From: Paracoccus indicus
GTDB lineage: Bacteria; Pseudomonadota; Alphaproteobacteria; Rhodobacterales; Rhodobacteraceae
DNA length: 64,000 nt
Reading direction: 5' to 3'
NCBI RefSeq assembly: GCF_003056335.1
Contig: NZ_PYWA01000008.1
Coordinates: forward strand, 1-64,000
Numbering within the stretch: the stretch's first letter is position 1; every line of letters begins with the position of its first letter. This document shows positions 33,038-42,856 of the stretch, piece by piece. The position numbers were made by a program, and so were the translations under genes. Under the pieces are notes generated by a model. That model worked only from the letters and a program-made list of their open reading frames with translations, had not been told where the DNA came from and made no database searches.

Positions 33038-34479
33038 GCGGTGGCGATCGCCGGATAGGCGGCACGGAAACCGGCGTATGCCTCGTCGAAGGCGGCGCGC
33101 AGGTCGGGGTCCGGTTCCACGCGGTCGGTGATCTGCGGCGGTGTCATCACCTGCGCCACATCGCCTTCCCCCGAGGCCACCATCGCCAGTCGTGCCGCCC
33201 CAAGCGCCGCCCCGAATTCGCCGCCCGCGGGCAGATCCAGCGTGACGTTCAGCGCGGTGGCGATCACCTGCAACCAGTAACGCGACCGCGCACCGCCACC
33301 GATGGCCATCAGGCTGTCCGGGCGGGCACCTGTGGCGCGCAATGCCTCCAGACTGTCGCGCAGGCCGAAGGCCACGCCCTCCAAGACAGCGCGGGTCATG
33401 TCGTCGCGATCGGTCGCCAGCGCCAGCCCGGTGAAGCTGCCACGGATGGCAGGGTCGTTGTGGGGCGTGCGCTCACCCGACAGATAGGGCAGGAAGCGCA
33501 CGGTGCCGGGGGCCCGCAGGTCGCCCAGATCGGCGGTCAGCTGCGCCGGGGTCGCGCCGGTGATGCGGGCCAGCCAGTTCAGGCAATCGGTCGCCGACAG
33601 CATGACGCCCATCTGGTACCAGGTATCGGGCACCGCGTGGCAAAAGCTGTGCAGCGCCGTTTCTGGCGCTGGCCGGTATCCGTCCCGCGCCATCAGCAAC
33701 ACCCCCGACGTGCCAAGCGAGACGAAACCCGCGCCCTCGGTCATGGCGCCGATGCCGCAGGCGGCAGCGGCATTGTCGCCCGCGCCACCCGCCACGGTGA
33801 CTGTCCCCCGCAGGCCCCATTCCGCCGCCAATTCCGCGCGCAGCGTGCCGGCAGAGGCGCAGCCCTCGACCAGGCGGGGCATCTGATCGCGGGTCAGGCC
33901 GGTGCGTGCCAGCAAGTCGTCGGACCAGTCGCGGGCGCCGGTGTCCAGCCATCCGGTGCCCGACGCATCCGACAGATCGCCGACATGATCGCCTGTCAGC
34001 CACAGGTTCAGATAGGCGGCAGGCAGCAGGACGCGCGCGGCCTTGGCCCGCAGGTCGGGCTCATGTTCTGCCATCCAGTCCAGCTTGGGGGCGGTGAAGC
34101 CCGGGAAGACGATGTTGCCGGTCAGGGTGCGGAACTCGGCCTGCGCATCCAGGGCCGCCGCCTGCGCGTGACTGCGGGTGTCGTTCCACAGGATGCAGGG
34201 CCGCAGAACCGCATCATCTGCCCCCAGCACCGTGGCGCCGTGCATATGTCCGGCCACGGCGATGCCGCGCAACGATGCGAATTCGGGGTGGCTGTCTCGC
34301 AGTGACGCGACCGCGCCACGAAAGGCCGCGATCCAATCGGCCGGGTCCTGTTCGGACCATCCGGGGTGGGGGTTGCGGGCGTGATAATGCCGTTCGGTCG
34401 CGCCGATGGGCTGGCCGTCATCGCCCACCAGAAGTGCCCGCAGACCCGAGGTCCCCAGATCGATGCCAAGATAGCTCAT
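33028..34479 (-). CDS. xylB: Xylulokinase
   Basis: A 483-residue FGGY-family sugar kinase that phosphorylates D-xylulose. It begins with the phosphate-binding Y-L-G-I-D-L-G-T-S-G-L-R-A-L-L. It continues with G-W-S-E-Q-D-P, the substrate motif A-V-A-G-H-M-H-G-A-T-V-L, I-L-W-N-D-T-R, S-L-G-T-S-G-V, L-S-G-E-R-T-P-H-N-D and the ATP-site I-G-G-G-A-R-S-R-Y-W. The M-H-G motif favours xylulose over glycerol or gluconate. No xylose isomerase or polyol transporter is adjacent; the mannitol-dehydrogenase-type gene 28 kb to the right is a possible functional partner. Confidence 0.92.
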   Translation of the reverse strand: MSYLGIDLGTSGLRALLVGDDGQPIGATERHYHARNPHPGWSEQDPADWIAAFRGAVASLRDSHPEFASLRGIAVAGHMHGATVLGADDAVLRPCILWNDTRSHAQAAALDAQAEFRTLTGNIVFPGFTAPKLDWMAEHEPDLRAKAARVLLPAAYLNLWLTGDHVGDLSDASGTGWLDTGARDWSDDLLARTGLTRDQMPRLVEGCASAGTLRAELAAEWGLRGTVTVAGGAGDNAAAACGIGAMTEGAGFVSLGTSGVLLMARDGYRPAPETALHSFCHAVPDTWYQMGVMLSATDCLNWLARITGATPAQLTADLGDLRAPGTVRFLPYLSGERTPHNDPAIRGSFTGLALATDRDDMTRAVLEGVAFGLRDSLEALRATGARPDSLMAIGGGARSRYWLQVIATALNVTLDLPAGGEFGAALGAARLAMVASGEGDVAQVMTPPQITDRVEPDPDLRAAFDEAYAGFRAAYPAIATAQR

Positions 34480-34535
34480 GTCGTCATTCCCCCCTGATCG
34501 ACCCGCCGCCGTTTGTGACGCAGCCCGGGGGCCAC

Positions 34536-34561
34536 GTCAAATCCGCCACGGCAGATTTGAC
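34536..34561. terminator. Inverted repeat between the Kef-type gene and xylB
   Basis: GTCAAATC (34536-34543) and GATTTGAC (34554-34561) form an eight-base stem with ten bases between, which can extend inward after one mismatch. It lies after the stop of the antiporter gene and before xylB on the same strand. It could end antiporter transcripts or be an operator for xylB. Confidence 0.4.
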
Positions 34562-34592
34562 GCATGAGGGAAAAATCCGCATGCTTTGGGCG

Positions 34593-36437
34593 TCAGGGAC
34601 GGGTATCGACGTGGGTCTGACCACGCGCGCGCATCTGGGCCGTCTGCTCGTCCATCAACTCGCGTGCGCGCTTCAGATAGGCGGCGTTGTGCTGGGGTGG
34701 CACGTCGGGGTCATGCAGATCGGCCAGCTCGCGGATGGTGCGCTGGTTGTGGGCCACGAACCTGCGGGCGGTCAGCTCGGCCTGATCGCGCGGCACGCCA
34801 AGCGCCTCATAGACGGAACGTCCCGCGCGGACGGCGCTGTCGAAGGTCTCGCGGATGACATCGCGACAGCCTGCTGCCCACAGCTCATAGACATGGCTCT
34901 GATCGCGCGCGCGGGCGGTGATATGGACATGCGGATAGGTCTGGCGGACATAGCGGACCATGGCGGTCACCTGGTCGCGGTTGTCGATGGCGATGACCAG
35001 CACGGTCGCCGTCTCCAGCCCCGCCGCGCGCAGCAGGTCCGGCCGTGTCGCATCGCCATAGAAGGCGCGGACCCCGAAGGCGCGCAGCATCTCCAGCTGG
35101 GCCGAGGAATGGTCCAGGACCGTCGTTTCATGGCCCGCGCTCAGCAGCATGCGGTTTATGATGCCGCCGAAACGCCCGTGACCGGCGATGATGATATGGC
35201 TGGGGGCGGTGATCGTATCGGCCTCGGTCGGTTCGGCAAAGCGGTAGCGGGGCAGGATCACCCGGTCATAGAGGATGAACAGCAGCGGCGTCAGCATCAT
35301 CGACAGCGTGACGACCAGCGTCAGCCGCGGCGCGATGGTGTCGGACAGCACCGCATTGGCCGTCGCGAATGAGATCAGCACGAAGCCGAATTCCCCCGCC
35401 TGCGCCAGCCCGATGCCGAACAGCCAGCCCTGTTCGTCGCGCACCCCGAAAAGTCGCGCCAAGGTCAGCAGCACCGCCGCCTTGACGGCCATGACCCCAA
35501 GCGCCAGGCCGATGATGACGAAGGGTTCGCTGGCCAGCAGGCCGAAGTCGATGGCCGCGCCGACGGTCATGAAGAACAACCCCAGCAGCAGACCGCGGAA
35601 GGGATCGATGTCGCTTTCCAGCTCGTGCCGGTATTCGCTGTTGGCCAGCACCACGCCGGCCAGGAAGGTGCCAAGCGCGGGCGACAGCCCCACCAGCGAC
35701 ATCAGCAGGGCGGTTCCCACGACGAAGGAGAGGGCGGCGGCGATGAAGATCTCGCGCAGGTTGGCCTGGGCGATGAAGCGGAAGACGGGGCGCGTCAGAT
35801 AGGTGCCGCCCGCGATCACCAGCCCGATGGCCAGCAGCGTGACGATGCCGGTCTGCCAACCCTGCAACCCCTCGACCAGGGACATGCCGTCGCCATGGGC
35901 GTCGGCTTCGTGATGCGTGCCGCCCGTGACGGCCAGCAGGGGCAGGAAGGCCAGCATCGGGATGACGGCGATGTCCTGAAACAACAGCACGGAAAACCCC
36001 GCCTGCCCGCCGTCGCTTTTCATCAGCCCCTTTTCGGTCAGGGTCTGCAGCACGATGGCGGTCGAGGACAACGCGAAGATCAGCCCCACCGCCAGCGCCA
36101 TCGGCCAGGCCAGCCCAAGTGCCATGGCCGCACCCGCGATCAGCCCGGCGCTGAGCGTGACCTGCAGCCCGCCCAGCCCCAGCAGGCGCATCCGCATGTC
36201 CCACAAAAGCTTCGGCTCAAGCTCCAGCCCGACAAGGAACAGCATCATCACGACGCCGAACTCCGCGAAATGCTGGATGGACAGGACGTCGACGTTCAGC
36301 AGCGCCAGAACCGGGCTGAGAACGATCCCTGCGATCAGATAGCCCAGCACCGATCCCAACCCGAGGCGCGAGGCAATGGGCACGGCGACCACCCCGGCGA
36401 TCAGGAACAGGAAGGCCAGCAGCAGGACATCCGTCAT
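34593..36437 (-). CDS. Kef/CPA2-family monovalent cation:proton antiporter
   Basis: A 614-residue membrane protein. About twelve helices (residues 5-385) form the Na+/H+ exchanger domain, with F-G-V-V-M-M-L-F-L-V-G-L-E-L-E-P and S-S-T-A-I-V-L-Q-T-L and Q-D-I-A-V-I-P. The Rossmann TrkA-N domain (about 410-525) has I-I-I-A-G-H-G-R-F-G-G-I-I-N-R and Y-G-D-A-T-R-P-D-L-L. KefB/KefC proteins of this build exchange K+ for H+ and are gated by glutathione adducts or nucleotides. It lies 15 bases after the RND permease on the same strand and may share its transcript. Confidence 0.9.
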   Translation of the reverse strand: MTDVLLLAFLFLIAGVVAVPIASRLGLGSVLGYLIAGIVLSPVLALLNVDVLSIQHFAEFGVVMMLFLVGLELEPKLLWDMRMRLLGLGGLQVTLSAGLIAGAAMALGLAWPMALAVGLIFALSSTAIVLQTLTEKGLMKSDGGQAGFSVLLFQDIAVIPMLAFLPLLAVTGGTHHEADAHGDGMSLVEGLQGWQTGIVTLLAIGLVIAGGTYLTRPVFRFIAQANLREIFIAAALSFVVGTALLMSLVGLSPALGTFLAGVVLANSEYRHELESDIDPFRGLLLGLFFMTVGAAIDFGLLASEPFVIIGLALGVMAVKAAVLLTLARLFGVRDEQGWLFGIGLAQAGEFGFVLISFATANAVLSDTIAPRLTLVVTLSMMLTPLLFILYDRVILPRYRFAEPTEADTITAPSHIIIAGHGRFGGIINRMLLSAGHETTVLDHSSAQLEMLRAFGVRAFYGDATRPDLLRAAGLETATVLVIAIDNRDQVTAMVRYVRQTYPHVHITARARDQSHVYELWAAGCRDVIRETFDSAVRAGRSVYEALGVPRDQAELTARRFVAHNQRTIRELADLHDPDVPPQHNAAYLKRARELMDEQTAQMRARGQTHVDTRP

Positions 36438-36452
36438 TGGGTAGGGCTTTCC

Positions 36453-39400
36453 TTAATGGGGGCTGTCTGTCGACAATCGGGCAGGGGGGCGTGCCTTGTC
36501 CAGCCCTTTGCCGCGCCGCTGCCTGCGGGCGCGTCGCCATGCGCCCGCGCGCTCGCCCAGCATCAGCATTGCGGGGGTGACGATCAGTGTCAGCACGGTC
36601 GCCACCATCAGCCCGCCCGCGATCGCCGCGCTGAGTTCCGTCCACCATTGGGTCGATGGCGCACCATAGATGATCTCGCGCCGGAAGAAGTCGATGCTGA
36701 CGCCGATGACCATGGGCATCAGACCAAGCGCGGTGGTAACGGATGTCAGCACCACGGGCCGCAGGCGTTGTGCGCCGGTGCGCAGCGCGGCTTCGGGCGG
36801 GGACATGCCCGCGCGGCGCAGGTCGTTGTAGGTGTCGATCAGCACGATGTTGTTGTTCACCACGATCCCCGCCAGCGCGATGACCCCGATGCCGCCCATG
36901 ACGATGCCGAAGGGCCGCCCCGTGACCAGCAACCCCAGCAGCACCCCCGCCACCGAAAAGACGATGGCGGTCATGACGATGAAGGCCTGGAAGAAGCTGT
37001 TGAACTGCACCACCAGGATCACGATCATCATGCCGATGGCGGCGGCAAAGGCACCCGCAAGGAAGATCATCGCGTCCTGCTGATCCTCGGCCTCGCCGGC
37101 GAACGACCATGTGACGCCATCGGGCAGGTCCATCTGGGTCAGTGCCGTGCGCAGGGCCACGATCTGGTCGTTGACCAGCAGGCCCGGCGCGACATTGGCG
37201 GCGATGGTCGTCACGCGCCGTTCATCGACCCGCTTGATGGTGCCGCTGCGCGGGGCGGGGCTGAAGGTGACGAAATTGGTGACCGGCACCAGGCCCGAGC
37301 TGGTCGGCACGCGCAGGCTCTCCAGTTCCGCCAAGGTGCGGTCGCCCGCCGGGAAACGCACCCGGATATCGACCGTGCCCTCGGCATCGTCGGGGCGGTA
37401 TTCGGCCACTGTGATGCCTTGGGTCAGCAGCTGCACGGCCTGACCCAGCAGGGCGACATCGGCGCCGAAGCGCGCGGCCTCTGACCGGTCCAGCGTGATC
37501 GCCCATTCGACGCCCGGCAGGGGGCGCGTGTCGGTGACATCTGTGAAGCCGCCGATCCGCTCCATGCGGTCGCGGATGGCGGTGACCGCCTGCGCCTGCA
37601 GGTTGCGGTCGCGGGAGGCGATCTCCAGGCTGATGGGCTTGCCCGCAGCGGGGCCACCCGATTGGGTCTGGACCTGCACGTCGATGCCGGGGATCTGCGC
37701 CATGTCGCGGCGGATGCGGTCGGCGATCTGTTCGGCGGGGGGGCGTGTGTCCCATTCGGTCAGCTCCAGCTGGATGGTGCCGATGACTTCCTCATCGGCC
37801 TGCTGGCTGGACCCGCTGCGGGCATAGACGCTGTGGATGGCGTCATAGGACAGCAGCCGGTCCTCGACCTGCCGGACCAGCGCATCCTTTTCATAGATCG
37901 AGAAATTGTCGCGCGCCCGCACCTCGACCTGCGCGAAATCGGGCTCGATAGAGGGGAAGAAGCTGATTCCGTTGCCGAACTGGCCATAACCCAGAAACGC
38001 CGCGATCAGCAGCATGATCGAGAACAGCAGCGTGCGACCGGGCCGCAGGATCGCCCATTCCAGCGCGCGGACATAGACCCCCGCAGCCCCCGTCATGTCG
38101 CGCGGATCGCCGGTCTCGGCGGCGGCGATCTGGCGCTTCTGACGGGCCGATTGCGGCTGGCGGCGGCCGATGACGCCGCCGACGACCGGGATGAAGACCA
38201 GCGCCATGAACAGCGATGCCGTCAGGGTCAGGATCACCGTGATGGGCAGGAACTTCATGAATTCGCCCACCGTTCCCGACCAGAACAGCAGCGGGAAGAA
38301 CACGCTGAGCGTCGTCGCGGTGGATGCGATGATCGGCCATGCCATGCGCTTGGCCGCGCGGGCATAGGCATCCTTGGACGACAGGCCTTCATGCAGCAGC
38401 CGGTCGGCCAGTTCCACCGTAACGATGGCGCCGTCGACCAGCATGCCCACCACCAGGATCAGGCTGAACAGCACCACGATGTTCATCGTCAGCCCCATGA
38501 AATAGAGCGCCGAGACCCCCGCCAGGAAGGCGCCCGGAATCGCCAGCCCCACCAGGATCGAGGATCGCAGCCCAAGCGCCCAGACAATCACGATCATCAC
38601 CAGCAGCACCGCGGCGATGACGTTGGATTCCAGGTCCGACAGCATGGTCTGGACCTGTTCGCTTTCGTCCTGCATATCGTTGATGCGCACGCTGTCGGGC
38701 CAGTCGGCCTGCGCGGCCTCGATCTCGGTGCGGATTGCGGCGACGGTTTCGATGATATTTGCGCCGACGCGCTTCTTGATTTCCAGCGCCAGGGCGGGCT
38801 GGCCGTTGATGCGCGCGAAACCCGAAGGATCCTCGTATGTGCGCCGCACCGTGGCCACATCGGCGAAGGTCACGACCGTATCGCCGCGCACCTTGACGGG
38901 CAGTTCCATCAGGTCGGTCAGATCCTCGATCAGGCCGGGCACCTTCAGCACGATGCGGCCCGCGCCGTTCTCGATGGCGCCCGCCGCGATCAGGCGGTTG
39001 TTGCGGTTGATCTGGCCGATCAGTTCGTCGAACGAGATGTCATAGGTCTCGAAGACGGTCGGATCGATCAGCACCTCCAGCAGCTCGACCCGTTCCCCGC
39101 CGATATCGACTTCGAGGACGCCCTGAACCCCTTCCAGCCGGTTCTTCAGATCGTCTGCCAGCGCGTTCAACGTGCGTTCGGGGACGGGGCCGGACAGGAT
39201 GGTGGTCAGGATCGGGAACAGTGCCGTGTTGATCTCGGTCACGACGGGATCATTGGCATCCTCGGGCAATTCGTTGCTGGCGCGGTCGACGGCCTCGCGG
39301 ACCTTGTCCAATGCCGCATCGGCATCGAAGCCCGGTTCGAATTCCAGCTGCACGCTGGCATAGCCCTCGGCGGCGGTGGCGGTGATCCCCTCAAGGCCGG

Positions 39401-39626
39401 TCAGGGCCGACAGCTCGGTTTCCAGCGGCTCGACCAGCAGGCGTTCGGCGTCTTCGGGGGCGATGCCTTCCAGCGAGGTCGAGACATAGACCGTGGGGAT
39501 CGGAATCTCGGGCGAGCTTTCCTTGGGGATGGCCACATAGGTCACCGCCCCGACCGCCAGGATCAGGCCCAGCACCATGACCACGACGCGGGCGCGGTCG
39601 AAGGCGGCGTCGATCAGCCCGTTCAT
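36453..39626 (-). CDS. RND-family efflux permease
   Basis: A 1057-residue inner-membrane proton-driven pump (AcrB/MexB-like). The first helix (about 13-32) is followed by a large periplasmic domain, six helices (about 340-540, including the proton-relay region V-V-G-M-L-V-D-G-A-I-V-T-V-E), a second periplasmic domain and five more helices near 860-1030. It resembles the branch with short proteobacterial adaptors, often annotated only as efflux RND permease. It overlaps the adaptor gene by four bases (ATGA). No outer-membrane channel gene is adjacent, so TolC-type export would use one encoded elsewhere. Confidence 0.92.
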   Translation of the reverse strand: MNGLIDAAFDRARVVVMVLGLILAVGAVTYVAIPKESSPEIPIPTVYVSTSLEGIAPEDAERLLVEPLETELSALTGLEGITATAAEGYASVQLEFEPGFDADAALDKVREAVDRASNELPEDANDPVVTEINTALFPILTTILSGPVPERTLNALADDLKNRLEGVQGVLEVDIGGERVELLEVLIDPTVFETYDISFDELIGQINRNNRLIAAGAIENGAGRIVLKVPGLIEDLTDLMELPVKVRGDTVVTFADVATVRRTYEDPSGFARINGQPALALEIKKRVGANIIETVAAIRTEIEAAQADWPDSVRINDMQDESEQVQTMLSDLESNVIAAVLLVMIVIVWALGLRSSILVGLAIPGAFLAGVSALYFMGLTMNIVVLFSLILVVGMLVDGAIVTVELADRLLHEGLSSKDAYARAAKRMAWPIIASTATTLSVFFPLLFWSGTVGEFMKFLPITVILTLTASLFMALVFIPVVGGVIGRRQPQSARQKRQIAAAETGDPRDMTGAAGVYVRALEWAILRPGRTLLFSIMLLIAAFLGYGQFGNGISFFPSIEPDFAQVEVRARDNFSIYEKDALVRQVEDRLLSYDAIHSVYARSGSSQQADEEVIGTIQLELTEWDTRPPAEQIADRIRRDMAQIPGIDVQVQTQSGGPAAGKPISLEIASRDRNLQAQAVTAIRDRMERIGGFTDVTDTRPLPGVEWAITLDRSEAARFGADVALLGQAVQLLTQGITVAEYRPDDAEGTVDIRVRFPAGDRTLAELESLRVPTSSGLVPVTNFVTFSPAPRSGTIKRVDERRVTTIAANVAPGLLVNDQIVALRTALTQMDLPDGVTWSFAGEAEDQQDAMIFLAGAFAAAIGMMIVILVVQFNSFFQAFIVMTAIVFSVAGVLLGLLVTGRPFGIVMGGIGVIALAGIVVNNNIVLIDTYNDLRRAGMSPPEAALRTGAQRLRPVVLTSVTTALGLMPMVIGVSIDFFRREIIYGAPSTQWWTELSAAIAGGLMVATVLTLIVTPAMLMLGERAGAWRRARRQRRGKGLDKARPPARLSTDSPH

Positions 39627-40756
39627 TCCGCATCCTCGGCGCTGTCCTCGGGGGTGGGAACCACCGGCTCGCCCGCGCTGACGAAGCCCTGCCCGATGGT
39701 GATGATGCGGGCGTCTTCGGGCAATCCGCTGACCCAGACCCCGTCGGTCTGCGCCTGTTCGACCACCACCGGATGGAAGGCCACCGTGTCGTCGTCCTGA
39801 ACCGTCTTGACGCCCAGCTGCCCGTCCGTCCCAAGCGACAGGATCGCCGGAGAGATGAAATGCGCCGACATCTGACCCGTGGGGATCGACACTGTCACCG
39901 ACAGGCCCGATGCGATCCGCCCTTCGGGGTTCGGCACGGCGATCTCGGCGCGGAAGGTGCGGGTTTCGGTGACGGCGTCCTTGCTGACGTATTCGACGGT
40001 GCCTTCGATTTTCTGCCCGGTGATGAACTTGACCGTCGCATCGCTGCCTTCGCGGATGCGCGCCAAGGCCTGCTGGGGCACCTGGATGACGATCTTCAGC
40101 GGGTCGATGTCCAGCATGGTGCCGACCTCGGTCCCGGCGGGGACATAGGCGCCTTCTTCAAGGTCCAGCGCATCCAGCCTGCCGTCGAAGGGCGCGCGGA
40201 TCACGGCGGCATCGACGCCTTCCTCGGCCTGCGCCAGTTCGGATTGCGCCCGCGCCAAGGCCGCCCGCGCCTGCGAGACGCGGTCCGTCGTCGCCACCCC
40301 GCGTTCCAGCAGCGTCTCGGCATTGTCGAAATCGCGCTGTGCTGCGGCCAGTTCCTGCTGGGCTCGGGCGACGTCGGCCTCCTGTTCCCGGGTGCCCAGC
40401 CTTGCGATGATGTCGCCCTGCGCCAGATACTGCCCGCGGCGTGCCGAAAGCACCGCCACATCACCGCCGATCTCGGCGCGCAGAACGGTCCGGCGGTCGG
40501 GTTGGGCCTGGCCTTCGGCGGTAAAGACCTGCGTCACGTCCTGTGCCTGGCTGTCGCGCACCGCGACGGCGATCGCCTTGACCGGCTGGACGGGGGTGTT
40601 GGTCTCCTTGGGTGGGGCGGGCAGGATATAGCCGCTGCCCATCCAGGCGATCAGCACCAGCGCCAGGATGCCCGCCACCCATTTGGACCGGGACGCGCCG
40701 CGTTCATCCGCGAAATGCAGGGCGGCGGGGGATTGCGGATCGCGCAGTTCGTTCAT
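39623..40756 (-). CDS. RND efflux periplasmic adaptor (membrane fusion protein)
   Basis: A 377-residue HlyD-family adaptor that links the RND pump to an outer-membrane channel. One N-terminal membrane anchor (W-V-A-G-I-L-A-L-V-L-I-A-W-M-G-S-G-Y) is followed by the lipoyl half (R-A-E-I-G-G-D-V-A-V-L), a coiled-coil hairpin rich in Ala/Glu/Gln (about 125-180, A-R-A-Q-Q-E-L-A-A-A-Q-R-D-F), the second lipoyl half (I-R-A-P-F-D-G-R-L-D) and a beta-barrel. It is the first gene of the efflux operon. Confidence 0.92.
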   Translation of the reverse strand: MNELRDPQSPAALHFADERGASRSKWVAGILALVLIAWMGSGYILPAPPKETNTPVQPVKAIAVAVRDSQAQDVTQVFTAEGQAQPDRRTVLRAEIGGDVAVLSARRGQYLAQGDIIARLGTREQEADVARAQQELAAAQRDFDNAETLLERGVATTDRVSQARAALARAQSELAQAEEGVDAAVIRAPFDGRLDALDLEEGAYVPAGTEVGTMLDIDPLKIVIQVPQQALARIREGSDATVKFITGQKIEGTVEYVSKDAVTETRTFRAEIAVPNPEGRIASGLSVTVSIPTGQMSAHFISPAILSLGTDGQLGVKTVQDDDTVAFHPVVVEQAQTDGVWVSGLPEDARIITIGQGFVSAGEPVVPTPEDSAEDAE

Positions 40757-40949
40757 CGGTCACGAAGTCCATGGGGCAGTTGCGGCGGCAGGTGCCACCT
40801 TGCGACATTCCGTCCCGCGGGCCAAGCGCGCAAGCGCAGCCCGTGCGATCCTTGCGCCAATAGGTCGCGATGTGCGGGTCTCGCAGGGAACGATGGGTCG
40901 GCGCATCTGTTGGGTCCCTTGGAAGACCCCAGCAGAAGGACCCCCTGGC

Positions 40950-41423
40950 ATGAGCGATCCCATCTTCTTCGACAGCTGGTTCGGGCTGTGGCGCGTGTTC
41001 ATCGTCGGCGTCTTCGCCTATCTGGGGCTGGTCGTCATGCTGCGGATCTCGGGCAAGCGGACGCTGAGCAAGATGAACGCCTTCGACCTGGTGGTGACCG
41101 TCGCGCTCGGCTCGATCCTGGCGTCGGTGCTGCTGAGCGATTCCGTTCCCCTGGCCGAGGGGATGGTGGCGCTGGCCCTGCTGATCGGGCTGCAATTCAT
41201 CATCACCACGATGTCCGTCCGATCCCAGAGGTTCCGCGACCTGATCAAGTCCGAACCCTCGCTGCTGGTGCATCGGGGTCGATATCTGCACGACAGCATG
41301 CGCCGCCAGCGCATCACCCCCGAGGAAATCCAGGCAGCCCTGCGCGAGGCTGGCCACGACGACGAGGCGTCGGTGCAATCCGTCGTGCTGGAGACCGACG
41401 GCTCGTTATCGGTGGTGGCTTAG
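40950..41423 (+). CDS. DUF421 (YetF-like) membrane protein
   Basis: A 157-residue protein with three N-terminal hydrophobic helices (about 10-32, 40-65, 70-90) and a small soluble C-terminal domain. The segment R-I-S-G-K-R-T-L-S-K-M-N-A-F-D-L-V-V-T-V-A-L-G-S is diagnostic of the DUF421/YetF family, whose function is not established. The C-terminus is short compared with Bacillus YetF. AGAAGGA lies upstream of the ATG. It ends four bases inside the convergent amidase gene. Confidence 0.85.
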   Translation: MSDPIFFDSWFGLWRVFIVGVFAYLGLVVMLRISGKRTLSKMNAFDLVVTVALGSILASVLLSDSVPLAEGMVALALLIGLQFIITTMSVRSQRFRDLIKSEPSLLVHRGRYLHDSMRRQRITPEEIQAALREAGHDDEASVQSVVLETDGSLSVVA

Positions 41424-42829
41424 GTGTCGAAGCGCGGCCAATCCGTCATCGGCCCGCGCCACGCCTCATAGGCGCGGGCAAGGGTCATGACGGTGACATC
41501 GTGGAAACGCGGCGCGACGATCTGCAGCCCGATGGGAATACCGGACGCCGACATGCCGCAGCTGATCGAGCAGGCAGGTTGTTCACCCATGTTCCATGGC
41601 ACCGTAAAGCAGATATGTTCGAAGGGCCGCGCCGGATCGTTCGTGGGCGAGGCCCATTCCGCCGGATAGGACACATCGGGATTGACCGGCGACAGGATGG
41701 CATCGACCTGCTGGAACGCCTCGGCGGTAGCGCGGCGCATGGCGAAGGTCTGATCGAAGCCCTCGGCGACCTGCAGTGGCGTCGCCTCGGCCCCCTTGGC
41801 CGCCCAGTCATGGATATAGGGCAGGATCTGCACGCGTCTTTCCTTGGGCGTGGGCTGGATCATCGACCAGAACCGCGCCCGCCACACGTGATCCAATCCG
41901 TCCAGCATCTGGCGCGTCAGCACCGGCGCGATGGGGATCACCGTCGCGCCGTGCTGTTCGAACAGCATGGCCGCACGGGTCACGGCCTCGGCCACCTGCG
42001 GGTCGGCGGGGTTGCCGCAGCCCGCGTCCAGCATCAGCCCGATCCGCAGCCCGCGCACATCGGCGGGCGGCGCATCCCAGTCCAGCGGCTGATAGGGCAG
42101 CGCCGTCGCATCCCGCCAGTCGGGCCGCGTGATCGTCCCCATCAGCAGCGCCGCATCATCGACGGTCGGCGTCATCGGCCCCGCGCATCGCCCGGTATAA
42201 TAGGGATCAATCGGCACCCGCCCTTGCGTGGGCTTGAAGCCGAACAGCCCCGTCCAGCCCGCAGGCAAACGCACCGAGCCTCCGATGTCTGTCCCGACAT
42301 GCAGCGGGCCATAGCCCGCCGCCCCCGCCGAGGCCGCCCCCGCGCTGGACCCGCCGGGGTTCTGCGACAGGTCCCAAGGGTTGCGCGCCAACGGGTGAAA
42401 CGACGACAGCCCCGAGGACAGCATCCCGTAATCGGGGCAGGTGGTCTTGGCAAAGATGATGGCGCCGTCCTCGTTCAGGCGCGCGGCGGTGGGGGCATCC
42501 TGGGCCGCAGGCAGGGGATCGGTGGCGGCGGTGCCCATCGGCACCGGATCGCCCTTGGTGGCGATCAGCTCCTTCACCGTCACCGGCATGCCGTCCAGCG
42601 GCCCCATCGGCGCGCCCTTGGCATAGCGTTCCTGCGCCGCGCGGGCCTGCTTCAGGGCACGTTCGGGGCGGAACAGGTAAAGTGCGCCGACCTTCGGCTC
42701 GGAGGCCTCGACCCTTGCGATCAGGGCAGTCATGTAGTCCACGGGCGATAGGCTGCGATCGCGGAAATCGGCCAGGATGCTGCGGGCCGGGCGATCCAGG
42801 ATGGGGGAGGTCTTGGCAGGGACGGACAT
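41420..42829 (-). CDS. Amidase-signature family hydrolase
   Basis: A 469-residue amidase. The Ser-cisSer-Lys triad is visible: Lys at about 86 (V-T-V-K-E-L), cis-Ser at about 161 (P-G-G-S-S-A-G-A-A) and nucleophile Ser at about 185 (T-D-I-G-G-S-V-R). The substrate is not readable. It is the last gene of the peptide-transporter operon, 27 bases after the ATPase gene, so it probably hydrolyses an amide or peptide derivative brought in by that transporter. Confidence 0.88.
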   Translation of the reverse strand: MSVPAKTSPILDRPARSILADFRDRSLSPVDYMTALIARVEASEPKVGALYLFRPERALKQARAAQERYAKGAPMGPLDGMPVTVKELIATKGDPVPMGTAATDPLPAAQDAPTAARLNEDGAIIFAKTTCPDYGMLSSGLSSFHPLARNPWDLSQNPGGSSAGAASAGAAGYGPLHVGTDIGGSVRLPAGWTGLFGFKPTQGRVPIDPYYTGRCAGPMTPTVDDAALLMGTITRPDWRDATALPYQPLDWDAPPADVRGLRIGLMLDAGCGNPADPQVAEAVTRAAMLFEQHGATVIPIAPVLTRQMLDGLDHVWRARFWSMIQPTPKERRVQILPYIHDWAAKGAEATPLQVAEGFDQTFAMRRATAEAFQQVDAILSPVNPDVSYPAEWASPTNDPARPFEHICFTVPWNMGEQPACSISCGMSASGIPIGLQIVAPRFHDVTVMTLARAYEAWRGPMTDWPRFDT

Positions 42830-42856
42830 GGCGCGGACCTTCGTGTCGGGGTTGCT

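Noticed and set aside
37662..42751. Very long plus-strand open frames (712 and 992 codons) opposite the RND pump, adaptor and amidase genes
   Set aside because: Composition is Arg/Gln/His/Asp-rich and free of domains; they mirror real genes on the minus strand.
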